Assembly (NCBI GenBank): GCA_036852015.1
Contig: JAANDG010000492.1
Coordinates: 47,680 to 111,679, forward strand
Direction: 5' to 3'
DNA from: Pelodera strongyloides
Taxonomy: Eukaryota > Nematoda > Chromadorea > Rhabditida > Rhabditidae
DNA length: 64,000 nucleotides
In this document: one piece after another, positions 1-10,281 of the stretch
How positions within the stretch are numbered: the stretch's first letter is position 1
Layout: each line of letters starts with the position of its first letter
Position numbers and translations under genes: made by a program
The notes under the pieces: generated by a model
What the model saw: the letters and a program-made list of their open reading frames with translations, nothing else
What the model was told of the DNA's origin: nothing
Database searches by the model: none

Positions 1-269
1 TTTCGCTTAAAAGAACAAAAACACTATTTGCAACTAAATACAAGAAAACAGAAAAAAATCGATGAGAAAACTACCTACCATAGTGACCGGCGGCACGCAA
101 GACGGCAAATGGGTTGAAGTATGATAAAACGCTTCCAACCATACGCATCCAAGGATACGGCTGTACCTAAATTAAAATATACTACATACAGTCTCGTCGT
201 GAACACTGTGTACATGGATGGGTACACGCCTGAATGAGCTACTGATATGACAGTCCACTTAAAAAATAT

Positions 270-340
270 ATAGCGTAGTGGATAACGCAGTGGACCGGTA
301 ATCCAAAGACGCTGGGTTCGATTCCCGGTTGTGCAACACC
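270..340 (+). repeat. tRNA-derived sequence (Thr-GGT-like), degraded
   Basis: A Pol III A-box-like TAGCGTAGTGG lies at 271-281 and a consensus B-box GGTTCGATTCC near 314-324. A possible 7-nt anticodon loop CCGGTAA (GGT, Thr) sits in a 4-bp TGGA/TCCA stem. The 3' acceptor half (TTGTGCA) has no complementary 5' half, because the upstream bases are A/T-rich. A functional tRNA is therefore unlikely; this is a tRNA pseudogene or SINE head. Confidence 0.55.
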
Positions 341-356
341 CCAATTTTCGATCACG

Positions 357-526
357 TTAAAGCGAAATGCTAGCCCCTTTGGAAAAATTGCATATGATAA
401 GCAAATCCTATGTATCCTATGCTAATTTTGTACGATCGTCCACGGCAATCGTACAAAATTAGCATAGGATATATAGGATTGCTTATCATATGAAAATTTT
501 CCAAAGAGGCTAGCATTTCACTTTAA
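357..526. mobile_element. Palindromic TTAA element, family P1 copy 1
   Basis: A TTAA-bounded, almost perfect inverted repeat with arms of about 75 bp. The ends read AGCGAAATGCTAGCC and GGCTAGCATTTCACT, and the centre is CGAT-loop-ATCG near 433-450. Near-identical copies lie at 14085-14255 and 32217-32387. It has no coding capacity. The TTAA target duplication suggests a non-autonomous piggyBac-like or PALTTAA-type element (inference). Confidence 0.85.
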
Positions 527-871
527 AAATTTATGACATTTGGCTTACGGCTGCCAAGAAGTCCCTTATACAGTTTGCATTCATTTTCCGATAACGGAAG
601 ATAATTCAGTGTCAACACACCTTTCTCTACATTACATGTTGCGTAAAAACATTCGCCATACGGGACTCTCTACTCTCTCTCCCTTCCCAAAACTCTCCGA
701 ACACAAACATATTAATTAAAACACACACTTGCTTATCCGATGAGGGAGGTCTTTCAGGGAAGCCCCACGGATCCACCAGTATTAAATGCTTCACTCGGGA
801 AGGATGTTCCAGCGTGTACGAGGATGCCAGATAACCACCTAAACAAATTCGTCAAAAAATTGTTATTATGA
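527..871. other. No gene recognised
   Basis: AT-rich sequence between two TTAA elements. No exon, RNA gene or repeat unit was recognised. Confidence 0.5.
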
Positions 872-1056
872 TTAAAGTGAAATACCGGCCGGTTTTTGAA
901 ACGCATCTCAAGTACTTGCATTTCTACACATGTATGCAAGGTGGGGTCTAATCGGGGCCTAGTTTTTATTCAATTTTTTTTGCACATTTGCATACGCTGC
1001 ATAAGAATGCAGGTGCACGCAATGCCTTTCAAAAACCGGCCGGTATTTCGCTTTAA
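872..1056. mobile_element. TTAA MITE, family M1 (CCGGCCGG type)
   Basis: Bounded by TTAA at 872-875 and 1053-1056. The terminal inverted repeat is (A)GTGAAATACCGGCCGG then TTTTTGAAACGCAT, mirrored at the right end as CCGGCCGGTATTTCGCT. At about 185 bp it is full length for the family and has no coding capacity. Confidence 0.85.
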
Positions 1057-1845
1057 TGACATGGCGCATGGCGGTATAAGCCGCCACCCGCCATATGAAA
1101 ACTTCTAATGACATGTTGGTATAAGCCCGCCATAAGTTACCCGGCCCAGTACTCAAGAACTCGGGCCTATGCTATGCATGCACTATAGGGAAACGTCTCT
1201 TGTCTCTAGACATTCTATTCTACCAAATTGACCTAATATTTTCGCAGGTATTAGTCATCTCAGTCTAAGGCATGTGAATGAAGAAGGAGACGAAAGACAA
1301 CATTAGGCTAGATTTATGTTCTAATTATAATAGTTCTACTATAGTACTACCCATAGTCTAAGCCCGCTGACTGGCTCACCGGCGAACCACCACCGGAATT
1401 AGAATATTGCATAAATTTAGAGGGTTCATGGCTGAACCACCTCCGAAATTAGCATATAAGGTATAGGAAGCCCGGAGGTGGTACGAGAAATTTATTAGAA
1501 ACGTATCACGGATAGAGAAAATTACGCGAACCACCTCCGGAACTCCGGACTTACCGGCGAGGTTTATGCCCTGGTACTACCAAATAATTACCATGCCATA
1601 TAAAACAGGAAATCAATAAAACGTGAACATGGAACAAATACATATAATATATATACAAGGGCCTATAGTATGGGACCCCGTTTCGACCCCAGTCGCATAC
1701 GAATACGAGGAATTTTACCACGGTGGGGTCTCTTCAGTGCAGCGGCAAATGATTACCATTCCCACTGGTTTTATGCGAGAAAAAAAACCGAATTACATAA
1801 TTAAAAATCCCAATTATAATATAAATTACGCAACAATTACCCTAC
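1057..1845. other. Presumed intron or flank of the ABHD gene
   Basis: No coding exon for the remainder of the hydrolase could be recognised on the minus strand. A short motif (GAACCACCTCCGGAA and variants) recurs near 1382, 1432 and 1526, with an inverted version near 1472. The missing downstream exons probably lie beyond the left edge. Confidence 0.4.
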
Positions 1846-2935
1846 CAAACGAGTGCGCCACCAGGTACATCTTCTCAATGTCCATTTTCTTTCTCCAATC
1901 TTCGAGAGCCTCGACCATTTCTAGTTCGGCCAGTGTCTCATCGTTTGAAAATGCAGGGCGCGACGAACGAGCGAAACCTGAAAGAAAGAAAAATTCACAA
2001 CTTGGGCACTGATGTCAAGATACGCGGAATTTTCTTGTGAGTTTCCCTCCCAAATGGGATTGTCACGGTGTGTCGGTGTAAACTTGGGTCAAGTTTTGTC
2101 AACGACGAATTCACTGGTACCCCCTACCAATACTAATTTTTTTATCCCGGTTTCCGGATCTCTCACAAAAAAATGCGCTCTTTACGTACCTAACAAATCC
2201 AACGCATGCAGTTGATGTTTTCGCGCAAGTGCCGCGATATTGCCGCACCAAATTGCAGATCCTGCGCCAAATCCATGCACTAGAACAACGGGAACAGTGT
2301 CAGCGTGCTCCTCAGCCGGGGAGACGGATATCGTAAAAACTTCGCCATTTTTGAATCGGATCTGCAACAGCATGATGTACATTACAACGATTATAATATA
2401 ATTGACGTAGCGCGTCGGTCAGTTCGTCAACGAGTTTATGCCATGGACGTAATCATGAGAAAAATATAAACAATAAATTCTAAAGTTACCGGAACAAATC
2501 GTCGAACAACACGGTGGGCAACGTGTGCGAGAAGATTCGCCTCCGCCTCGACAAGCTTCTTTATCGAATAATAGCCGATGCCGAAAATCCCTCTAAAATG
2601 TGAGAAATCAGACTAGTCGTAAATCCCATAGAGCTGACATGCAATGAGGCAGCTAGACCACTTGAGCCAAGTATTAACTATTGTCAATAGTTTCACTCAG
2701 TCTTGCAAGTGTTATGATGTTATGTGGTATGACAGTCTGAAATTAGAAGCCATGACGGCCTGAAGCCCCGTCTCTTGGACTTGGAAACTGTTCTGGTGGT
2801 TTAAACAAAACAAAACAGGAAACCCGCTAGCCAACCAACTTACGCCATAGTTTTACGTGCTAACCTGGAATCGGTTTGCCTGCTTGTGACGTCGACCGAA
2901 GCCAAAATTTCGGGTGGTGGAGGTTCCTCAGGCAT
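1846..2935 (-). CDS. ABHD4/ABHD5-type alpha/beta hydrolase, N-terminal exons (partial)
   Basis: Four coding exons on the minus strand: 2935-2865, 2592-2490, 2361-2190 and 1977-1846. All have consistent phases and GT-AG junctions, giving about 160 residues. The protein starts MPEEPPPPE. It contains the alpha/beta-hydrolase HGFG motif (residues 87-90), the [11 protein letters not shown] segment typical of ABHD4/5, and the nucleophile elbow AHSFG, in which Ser158 would be the catalytic nucleophile. In known families ABHD4 carries Ser here (a lysophospholipase/NAPE hydrolase), whereas ABHD5/CGI-58 carries Asn and is a lipase co-activator. The Ser therefore favours an active ABHD4-like enzyme. The C-terminal half with the catalytic His is absent and probably lies left of the window. 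A 5' acceptor (T-run then AG) lies 21 nt before the ATG, about 200 nt after the upstream hydratase stop, which suggests downstream membership of an operon. Confidence 0.85.
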
Positions 2936-2956
2936 TTTGAAGTAGAAATCCGAATC

Positions 2957-2968
2957 CTAAAAAAAACT
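2957..2968 (-). promoter_or_regulatory. Probable trans-splice acceptor of the ABHD gene
   Basis: On the minus strand a T-run ending in TTTTTTAG lies immediately upstream of the first ABHD exon, with only 21 nt to the ATG and no visible upstream exon. It lies about 200 nt downstream of the enoyl-CoA hydratase stop, which is typical spacing for an SL2-type site in a nematode operon. The trans-splicing role is inferred. Confidence 0.5.
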
Positions 2969-3160
2969 TTATTATTCAGCATGCTCAGAATATACAAAGC
3001 AAAATAAGGCGACACATCGCAAACCGGTACTACTATCATATAATGACAAGAACCCGAAATGGTAGTCAAATTAAAATCAATAACTTATGAACAACAAAAA
3101 AACAATAGATCTACGAGAATCTAGCTAGTCCTAAATACAGAGAAAAGTGAAATCGATCGA

Positions 3161-4006
3161 TTATTCCGATTTCCAGACGGGTGGTCTCTTTTCAACAAAT
3201 GCGGTCATTCCCTCTTTGCGGTCGTGCGTGGCGAAAGTTGTGTGGAATAGACGTCTCTCGAATCGGAGGCCTTCTTGAAGGGTGAGCTCGTAGGCTGAGT
3301 TGACGGTCTCCTTAACCATAGCCACAGTCAGAGGTGACATCTCGCCAATCTTCTCTCCAAGCTTGATTGCCTCATCGACCACAGTATCCGACGAAAACAC
3401 TTTGGAGACAAGTCCAGCGCGAAGCGCTTCCTGCGCGGGAATGAAGTCACCGGACAGGCACAATTCCATGGCGAGCGATTTTCCAACAGCGCGGGTCAGC
3501 CTCTGCGTTCCACCAGCTCCGGGAATAGTTCCGAGCTTAATCTCCGGCTGTCCAAACTGTGCCTTCTCGCCAGCGTAGATAATATCGCACATCATCGCCA
3601 GCTCGCATCCTCCGCCCAGCGCGTATCCGTTCACGGCGGCGATGATCGGTTTCCGAGTCTTGGCCACGTTGCCCCACTCGCTGAGCCCGTTTCCGAGGTA
3701 CGAGTCGGCAAAGTTCATCTGCGAAAGCTCCTTGATATCGGCTCCAGCCGCAAATGCCTTCTGACTTCCGGTGAGGACAACGGCACCCACGGAGTTATCG
3801 GCATCAAACTCGTGCAAGGAAGCGATGAGTTCGGACATGAGTTGGGCGCACAACGAGTTGAAAGCCTTCGGGCGATGCAAAGTGATCAGTCCGACGTTCT
3901 TCTTGGCTCCAACACGGTCCACTTTAATCATGGTTGTAGAGGCAAAACGGCAAGCGACCGATGGCGACACTCGGGACGTGATTAGAAGCGCACGACTAGA
4001 CAACAT
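3161..4006 (-). CDS. ech-6: Enoyl-CoA hydratase, mitochondrial (short chain)
   Basis: A 281-residue intronless ORF. It hydrates 2-trans-enoyl-CoA in mitochondrial beta-oxidation and valine/isoleucine breakdown. An Arg-rich presequence ([20 protein letters not shown]) is followed by the crotonase fold. The oxyanion-hole segment [10 protein letters not shown] is near residues 85-94. The catalytic glutamates are E135 (GGGCE) and E155 (GQPEI), 20 residues apart as in rat E144/E164. [12 protein letters not shown] lies at 159-170 and the C-terminal REGM-type segment reads [13 protein letters not shown]. Length matches the family (about 285-290). The start is chosen because a TTTTGCAG acceptor lies one base before the ATG. 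It is likely the first gene of an operon with the ABHD gene. Lack of introns in a region where all other genes are intron-rich is unusual but the frame is fully intact. The symbol follows the C. elegans orthologue by similarity; paralogues exist, so the symbol is less certain than the family. Confidence 0.95.
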   Translation of the reverse strand: MLSSRALLITSRVSPSVACRFASTTMIKVDRVGAKKNVGLITLHRPKAFNSLCAQLMSELIASLHEFDADNSVGAVVLTGSQKAFAAGADIKELSQMNFADSYLGNGLSEWGNVAKTRKPIIAAVNGYALGGGCELAMMCDIIYAGEKAQFGQPEIKLGTIPGAGGTQRLTRAVGKSLAMELCLSGDFIPAQEALRAGLVSKVFSSDTVVDEAIKLGEKIGEMSPLTVAMVKETVNSAYELTLQEGLRFERRLFHTTFATHDRKEGMTAFVEKRPPVWKSE

Positions 4007-4007
4007 T

Positions 4008-4020
4008 CTGCAAAATAATA
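4008..4020 (-). promoter_or_regulatory. Splice acceptor next to the hydratase start (candidate SL1 site)
   Basis: Minus-strand TATTATTTTGCAG ends one base before the hydratase ATG, leaving a 1-nt 5' leader. This is typical of nematode SL1 trans-splicing. A cis-spliced 5' UTR intron is the alternative. Confidence 0.5.
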
Positions 4021-4856
4021 TTCACATTTTATACACATTCTTCAGAAATATTAAAAGAAACCGTCAGATGTATGATAAAGGTAAACAAGCAGAGAAGAAC
4101 TGAGCACATTTCAAGCATCACATAAGCGAAGTGAAGTTTTATACGAGAGAAAATTTCATCATTAGTTTCAAATGATGACATTTCATCGCAAAAATCGCAG
4201 ATTTCGCAAAAATATTTCTCACGTAATCGAGTATAACCAGAAATGTACTGTAGAACTACGGTATCAGGAGTGCATAATAAAGGTAGATTTTTTATTGGTG
4301 AGCATAAAGTTATGCTTTTTTCTGAAACACATGCTGCAGCTTCTGTCTAATAAGTGTTTATTGTCTTTATACATCCAAAGGAATTTTGCAAAATATAAAA
4401 GAAGAACAGAATGTATGAATGAAAACGATGACGGATCCCACAACCGAGTGTTTCGTTCACTGCGACTTTGCAACATGGCGGTGTTTGGCATTTGATACAG
4501 TGTCTAACACATGGATCATTGTTTTGGATTTGGATGACATGAAACATGTACTGTAGAACTACAGTATCAGTTGTGTAAAATGTTCATTTTGTTTTGTATA
4601 AAAGCCATGGTATTTTTTTTTATCTATTACGAGTACAGGTGCAGCACAACTGGAAAATATTCTGTTCATTTTCCAAATTGCATGGTTTTTAGAATGTAGT
4701 ACCCGGATGATTTACTCGGAAGCCAAAAGACATGCATGACGCGGCGGTGCCTTGCGACTTCAGAGTGCGCGGCAACAGTCTGGCGCACAGTTTTTTTGCA
4801 CCTCTACCGAACATGCCATATCAAACTTTGAAAAGGTATTAGACCCTTTGAATATA
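4021..4856. other. Intergenic, no gene recognised
   Basis: A short motif, TGTACTGTAGAACTAC followed by (G/A)GTATCAG, occurs near 4244 and 4546. Nothing resembling an exon was recognised. ORFs on both strands lack recognisable protein features. Confidence 0.5.
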
Positions 4857-5044
4857 GGTGCCCGCTCTTGAATCGTAAAAAAAAGGGTGAAAGGTTAAAA
4901 ACCTTCCCAAGTTTTCATATGGTACCGTTTTTACCACCCGGTGCAACCAACCGCGGGAATTGAACCCCGGTCGTGTGTGTGGTGATTAGCAGCGCTTGCC
5001 ACTACACCACCGGCTGGCAGGTGCCCGCTCTTGAATCGTAAAAC
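4857..5044 (-). mobile_element. tRNA-derived SINE with 24-bp target-site duplication
   Basis: The direct repeat GGTGCCCGCTCTTGAATCGT(AAAA) occurs at 4857-4880 and 5021-5044, flanking about 140 bp. On the minus strand the insert begins with a tRNA-like head (A-box-like GGTGTAGTGGCAAGCGC, B-box GGTTCAATTCC) and ends in a T-rich tail. Long target-site duplications plus Pol III boxes identify a retroposed SINE. The head resembles the minus-strand sequence at 60110-60182. Confidence 0.8.
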
Positions 5045-5201
5045 TTTATTTATTTATCAGGAAACATGAGCTCAATGATCACTGGCATAGTTTGGAACGC
5101 TAAAAATGCATGATAGCCGGAGAAACCATACGTTTTCCAAAACCACACACACCCGTATTTATTGTTTTTGTTCATTGGTCAGTTAGTTATCTCCCTGTGT
5201 C

Positions 5202-5202
<1 letters not shown>

Positions 5203-5253
<51 letters not shown>

Positions 5254-5326
5254 TCTTTCCTCTTTATCTCTCTATCTCTCTCTCTCTCGCTCTTTCTCTC
5301 GCCCTCTCTCGCGCTCTCTCTCTATC
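5203..5326. repeat. (CT)n microsatellite
   Basis: About 120 bp of CT dinucleotides with occasional TT, AT and GC interruptions. Long ORFs across it are low-complexity artefacts. Confidence 0.95.
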
Positions 5327-5786
5327 TATAGAAGTTGCTCAGCATACATCACCAAGATTCTTTTATGTTCATATTCTTTATTCGTAAATGTAATAATAAC
5401 TTAGTCATCGTGGTCTTTATTTATATGCAATTTACTCTGAATAAATATTTTTGTCAAGAACATGCTCCTTTATTCTGTTCTGTACTATTTTCAAAGCGTA
5501 TGCCTTGACCGCAGATGTCCTTATAGAGGACTCCTTATAGATAGTTTACAAAACTTGCTCTGATACTATTTTTATGAGCTGGGCAGTATTTTATCGTTTT
5601 CCGTGTTTATAACTATGTGTTCCGCAAACAAAGCTACATGGGCCGTGTTTTTGCAACGCATTCATAAGCGAATTCCCATGTAATATATGCAAATTTTTGT
5701 ACCCTTATATTGACTGGATATGACGCACCTATAGATAACAGATTACCTAAGGAAGCAGGTGCCCAGTATACATTTACCATACCTCT
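5327..5786. other. Intergenic, nothing recognised
   Basis: AT-rich sequence between a microsatellite and a MITE, without exon-like or RNA-like structure. Confidence 0.5.
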
Positions 5787-5969
5787 TTAAAGCAAAATAC
5801 TGACCGGTTTTTTGAAACGCATCGTGGACAACTGAATTCTCACGTAGCTATGCTAAGTTGCTCAATTTAGCTCGATTTTTTTATTCTAATTCATGCTCCT
5901 TTGCATAATCTGCATAAGATTGCTGGTGTACTCGATGTGTTTCAAAGACCGGCCGGTATTTCGCTTTAA
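5787..5969. mobile_element. TTAA MITE, family M1
   Basis: TTAA at both ends. The left terminus is AGCAAAATACTGACCGG with an extra T in the following T-run, and the right is ACCGGCCGGTATTTCGCT. About 183 bp, non-coding. Confidence 0.8.
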
Positions 5970-6629
5970 GCCTGAACCCTAAACACACCCTGTTGGTGCG
6001 TCTGTGTCACAACTTGCCGTTATCAGTGCTTATCTATATGTTTCGATGTCTTATTGTATGTTTAGAACCCTTGCGTGAATACTGAAGCGCAGTTCGCATT
6101 CTAATTAGTATTTGAGTTTCTAGCCCCAATATTTTGGATATGTTGGTATTCACTGAATGCCTGCGCTGCGCTCGCTGATGCGGCGCATCTCTGGCACCGG
6201 TGCCGCACTTAGTTTTCTCGAATCTTATCTCCTCCTTTCCCCGAACCCGGCACCACAGTTCACTGATTAATGTCAGCATATCTCCATGGATTCACAATTA
6301 ACAACCAGGGCGGGGTATCCGAAATACGAAAATAAATTCGGAAATTCCATTTCTAGACAAAATTTGGAGAACTTCCTCCCTTTACTACACTATTCGCCGC
6401 AAGCACATCTTTTTTATTATTTTACCACACACATTTTCAAGCACCTTCCATTTTCTATTTCAATTGCCTGACAAAATGTCTAGTTGTGGTTAGGTGCTCC
6501 AATATTGGACTTAGAAGTTTTATTTTATTCGATTACGTTGTTCGATATTTGTTTCCGTGGTACTGTTAGTTTACACCAGTCTTGCACAATAAACCTATTT
6601 CCCTATCTCGACCTCGCCCTTATTTATAA
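5970..6629. other. Intergenic, nothing recognised
   Basis: No exon, RNA gene or repeat boundary was recognised between the MITE and the Helitron end. Confidence 0.5.
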
Positions 6630-7059
6630 CCAGCCGTTCGAAGAGCCCTACGGGCTCTTCTCCGACTGGAGGAATCGGCCTTCGGCCGATTGTTTCCTTA
6701 TTTAAAAAAAGGATTGCTACAATTTAAAAAGTTAACTCTCGTATCTTTCTCCTCCCACACATTCACACGCCACTGATTGTGGAAACGTATAATAATCAGT
6801 TTGGATCACCACTCGACTAATGCTACCATGCAAATTTGCTATTGAAGGTGCTGTATGCAGAGGATTATCCTTGTGATAGGCTAGCATAGCTCACTGTGAA
6901 GCGAGAGTTTGTGTGCTGCTTTGGGTTCGAATCCCGCCAGCGGCAAAGATTTTGTATGTTATCATTCGATTGTGAATAGAAAATTTTCTTTATGAAAGGA
7001 TTTCGTTGCGTGCATACAAACAAAAGACCAAGTAAACTCTTCTCCTTTATATAATAAGA
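6630..7059 (-). mobile_element. Non-autonomous Helitron, copy 1
   Basis: Read on the minus strand it starts TCTTATTATATAAAG at 7059. It ends with a hairpin (GAAGAGCCC-GTA-GGGCTCTTC), then GAACGG and CTGG at 6633-6630. The flanking bases are A on the 5' side and T on the 3' side, the hallmark Helitron insertion between A and T. Inside, near 6880-6953 on the plus strand, is a tRNA-like segment whose D-arm region is deleted but whose B-box GGTTCGAATCC is intact. A longer copy lies at 45543-45987. Confidence 0.85.
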
Positions 7060-7530
7060 TTTGCATATTTGCATATTTGACATCAAAAATTAAGCCTATT
7101 TCGACAACACAGACCAGCGTCTTGCCTGATAATGGGCCCCATATGTACATCTTTAAAAGCCAGACAAAAAAGGGTAACCATAGCTACCGCCCCCTATAAA
7201 TTTGGACTGTGAAGAGCATTGGACTGTGAAGCGAGAGTTTGTGTGCTGCTTTGGGTTCGAATCCCGCCAGCGGCAAAGATTTTGTATGTTATCATTCGAT
7301 TGTGAATAGAAAATTTTCTTTATGAAAGGATTTCGTTGCGTGCATACAAACAAAAGACCAAGTAAACTCTTCTCCTTTATATAATAAGATTTGCATATTT
7401 GCATATTTGACATCAAAAATTAAGCCTATTTCGACAACACAGACCAGCGTCTTGCCTGATAATGGGCCCCATATGTACATCTTTAAAAGCCAGACAAAAA
7501 AGGGTAACCATAGCTACCGCCCCCTATAAA
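6893..7530. repeat. Recent 330-bp tandem duplication across a Helitron end
   Basis: The sequence from 6893 recurs from 7223 with a constant offset of 330 bp. Most of the two units is identical, including the 62-codon ORF on the minus strand. The unit covers the tRNA-like B-box half, the Helitron 5' end and host flank, so the duplication occurred after Helitron insertion. Confidence 0.9.
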
Positions 7531-8004
7531 TACGTACCCAAATTACACGGTGCCCAACTTGAATTTATGACCATAGAGGAAAAGCAGACGTTCAAAAAAA
7601 AAATAGAAAAAAAGTCAAAAATCAGAAAATCAACATCAAATTTTAATTATTATGCTTCATTTTTCCGAGCATTGAGTACATTTTAGTAATTAATTTTCCC
7701 TGACCCATAATAAAACCGAAGAACATTTTATAGCGTTCACAGAAATGTACAAATAAGACCGCCCTATTTCCCATAAGAAGATAAGAACCGAAATATGCTT
7801 TCATTACCACCGTTAACACTTTTTTTATGATTATAACAACAGACAACCTTGACGTGCCCGACTACTCGAGCACTTTTTGGCGCGAAATGTTCGCCGCGCT
7901 TCGCCATTTTTTCCTCTTCCGTAAGGTTGCCGCAGCGAATTTGCCGTGAACCCTCAACGATTCCACTATATGATACGGAGTGGTTGTGTTGCGGCGAAAG
8001 ATTA
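7531..8004. other. Intergenic, nothing recognised
   Basis: AT-rich sequence with A-runs near 7596-7640. No feature was recognised. Confidence 0.5.
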
Positions 8005-8477
8005 TTAAAGGGAGAGGCCCACGAGAAAAACTTTTCCTAAATTTACTTGTGCAGAATGTCCGAAATTACAGAAATATTACTATGAAAACCGCATTTCTTT
8101 ACGCCTACAATTTGCACAGTTATTCTTTATTTCCCGGCAAACCGTTCGGAGTTCGGACAGGTACCGTAGCCAGAATCCATTTTTGCGAGTTTAGGACATT
8201 ACATCATTGTAAAGCCTTGTTGTAATCGTAGAAATAATGTTCATTATTTTATCCATTATTATTTAGAGAAAGAATGTAAATGGACGTACATAAACCTCAA
8301 AAAAGTATTTTGACGTCTCTAACCTGGTACCTGGCCGAAAAGTTTGCTGGGGAATAACTCTGCGAGTTCTAGACGTAAAAGAAATGCGGTTTTCACAGTA
8401 ATATTTCTCAAATTCCGGACTTTCCGTGCAAATAAATTGAGTAAAACTCTCATTTTCTCGTGGGCTTGTCCCTTTAA
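8005..8477. mobile_element. Palindromic TTAA element, family P3
   Basis: TTAA at 8005-8008 and 8474-8477. The arms are imperfect inverted repeats beginning AGGGAGAGGCCCACGAGAAA and ending TTCTCGTGGGCTTGTCCCT. A diverged full copy is at 26477-26958 in a T-synthase intron. Non-coding. Confidence 0.8.
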
Positions 8478-9846
8478 ATAACTATGTCTAGGTTGCTCAA
8501 TGCTAGGAATATGTAAAGCTTATTCGGAACCTAGCAAAAAATCTCACAATCAGCCGTTTAGTTGATTAGCAGGTGTTTACTGTCAATTATTTCCGACGAG
8601 ATTTTTTTCGCTACTAAAAAATGATCTTTAAAAGTCGCTAAAATTAGACTCTTGATTATTTTATCAAAAAATTATTTTATCAAATATCTATGAGCAAAAA
8701 AAAAACGGCTACGTTTCTTGATCTTCAAAAGGCCTTCTCATAAGATAAGCAAGCTTCATTAAAGAACGCCCTGCCTTATCACTGTAAAAGGAAGCTAAAC
8801 CGTAACTTTTAAAATTCAATACCGTGGCGCCCAGATTTTACGGTAAAACCGTTTGCCCCTTTGGCGCCAAAGCTTCGCCAAGACTTCTTCAGTCCGTATT
8901 TCTGAAAAAAGTCCTTCTGCCGAGTTTAAGAAGTAAGATGCGTTTCAAAATGCGCTCTATAATTTTTTTTTTTTTAACAATTCGCACAGTTATTCTTTAT
9001 TTCCCGGCAAACCGTTCGGAGTTCGGACAGGTACCGTAGCCAGACTCCATTTTTGCGAGTTTAGGACATTACATCATTGTAAAGCCTTGTTGTAATCGTA
9101 GAAATAATGTTCATTATTTTATCCATTATTATTTAGAGAAAGAATGTAAATGGACGTACATAAACCTCAAAAAAGTATTTTGACGTCTCTAACCTGGTAC
9201 CTGGCCGAAAAGTTTGCTGGGGAATAACTCTGCGAGTTCTAGACGTAAAAGAAATGCGTTTTTCACAGTAATATTTCTCAAATTCCGGACCGGACTTTCC
9301 GTGCAAATAAATTGAGTAAAACTCTCATTTTCTCGTGGGCTTGTCCCTTTAAATAACTATGTCTAGGTTGCTCAATGCTAGGAATATGTAAAGCTTATTC
9401 GGAACCTAGCAAAAAATCTCACAATCAGCCGTTTAGTTGATTAGCAGGTGTTTACTGTCAATTATTTCCGACGAGATTTTTTTCGCTACTAAAAAATGAT
9501 CTTTAAAAGTCGCTAAAATTAGACTCTTGATTATTTTATCAAAAAATTATTTTATCAAATATCTATGAGCAAAAAAAAAACGGCTACGTTTCTTGATCTT
9601 CAAAAGGCCTTCTCATAAGATAAGCAAGCTTCATTAAAGAACGCCCTGCCTTATCACTGTAAAAGGAAGCTAAACCGTAACTTTTAAAATTCAATACCGT
9701 GGCGCCCAGATTTTACGGTAAAACCGTTTGCCCCTTTGGCGCCAAAGCTTCGCCAAGACTTCTTCAGTCCGTATTTCTGAAAAAAGTCGTTCTGCCGAGT
9801 TTAAGAAGTAAGATGCGTTTCAAAATGCGCTCTATAATTTTTTTTG
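8107..9846. repeat. 870-bp tandem duplication
   Basis: Unit 1 starts at 8107 and unit 2 at 8977, with near-identical sequence (a few substitutions, one 6-bp insertion near 9291, T-run length differences). The breakpoint lies inside the P3 palindrome, so unit 2 carries only its right part. Several A/T-run ORFs in it are not genes. Confidence 0.92.
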
Positions 9847-10281
9847 CATCAGTAAAAGACTTACTGCTTGGGTAATACACCAGGTGCTCATTTTCTAATT
9901 ATTCACATTTTATGCCTAGGCTAGGTTATTTGGTTTTCAAAAGTAACGTACTTTTTACAAATACATAACAAACTTTTATTGTACATATTATTTTACAACT
10001 TCGTGCTATACATTGCATGACGTATGTATACATCCACATCCCAGCCAACACCACCATTTGGTTTTGGAATTTTTCTTTTTTTTTCTGAATTTTCATTATC
10101 ACAAACGCTATTCATCATTTTTCACTTACCTTTTGTGTGTGCTTTTCACATCACCAATATTGTGTTTTTTTTCACAATTTTATGGGTTTATGGCATCAGT
10201 GACCAAAATTTAATTCACATTTTTAAATGAAGACCAGCAGTAGAATAGACCCCATCTAATAGAATGGCTACAACACTACCT
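9847..10281. other. Intergenic, nothing recognised
   Basis: AT-rich, no gene-like structure. The plus-strand ORFs near 10013-10230 are T-run artefacts. Confidence 0.5.

Noticed and set aside
5110..5404. Ser/Leu-rich ORFs over CT repeats, also at 33600, 42517, 42756, 50221-50563
   Set aside because: Low-complexity translations of microsatellites.
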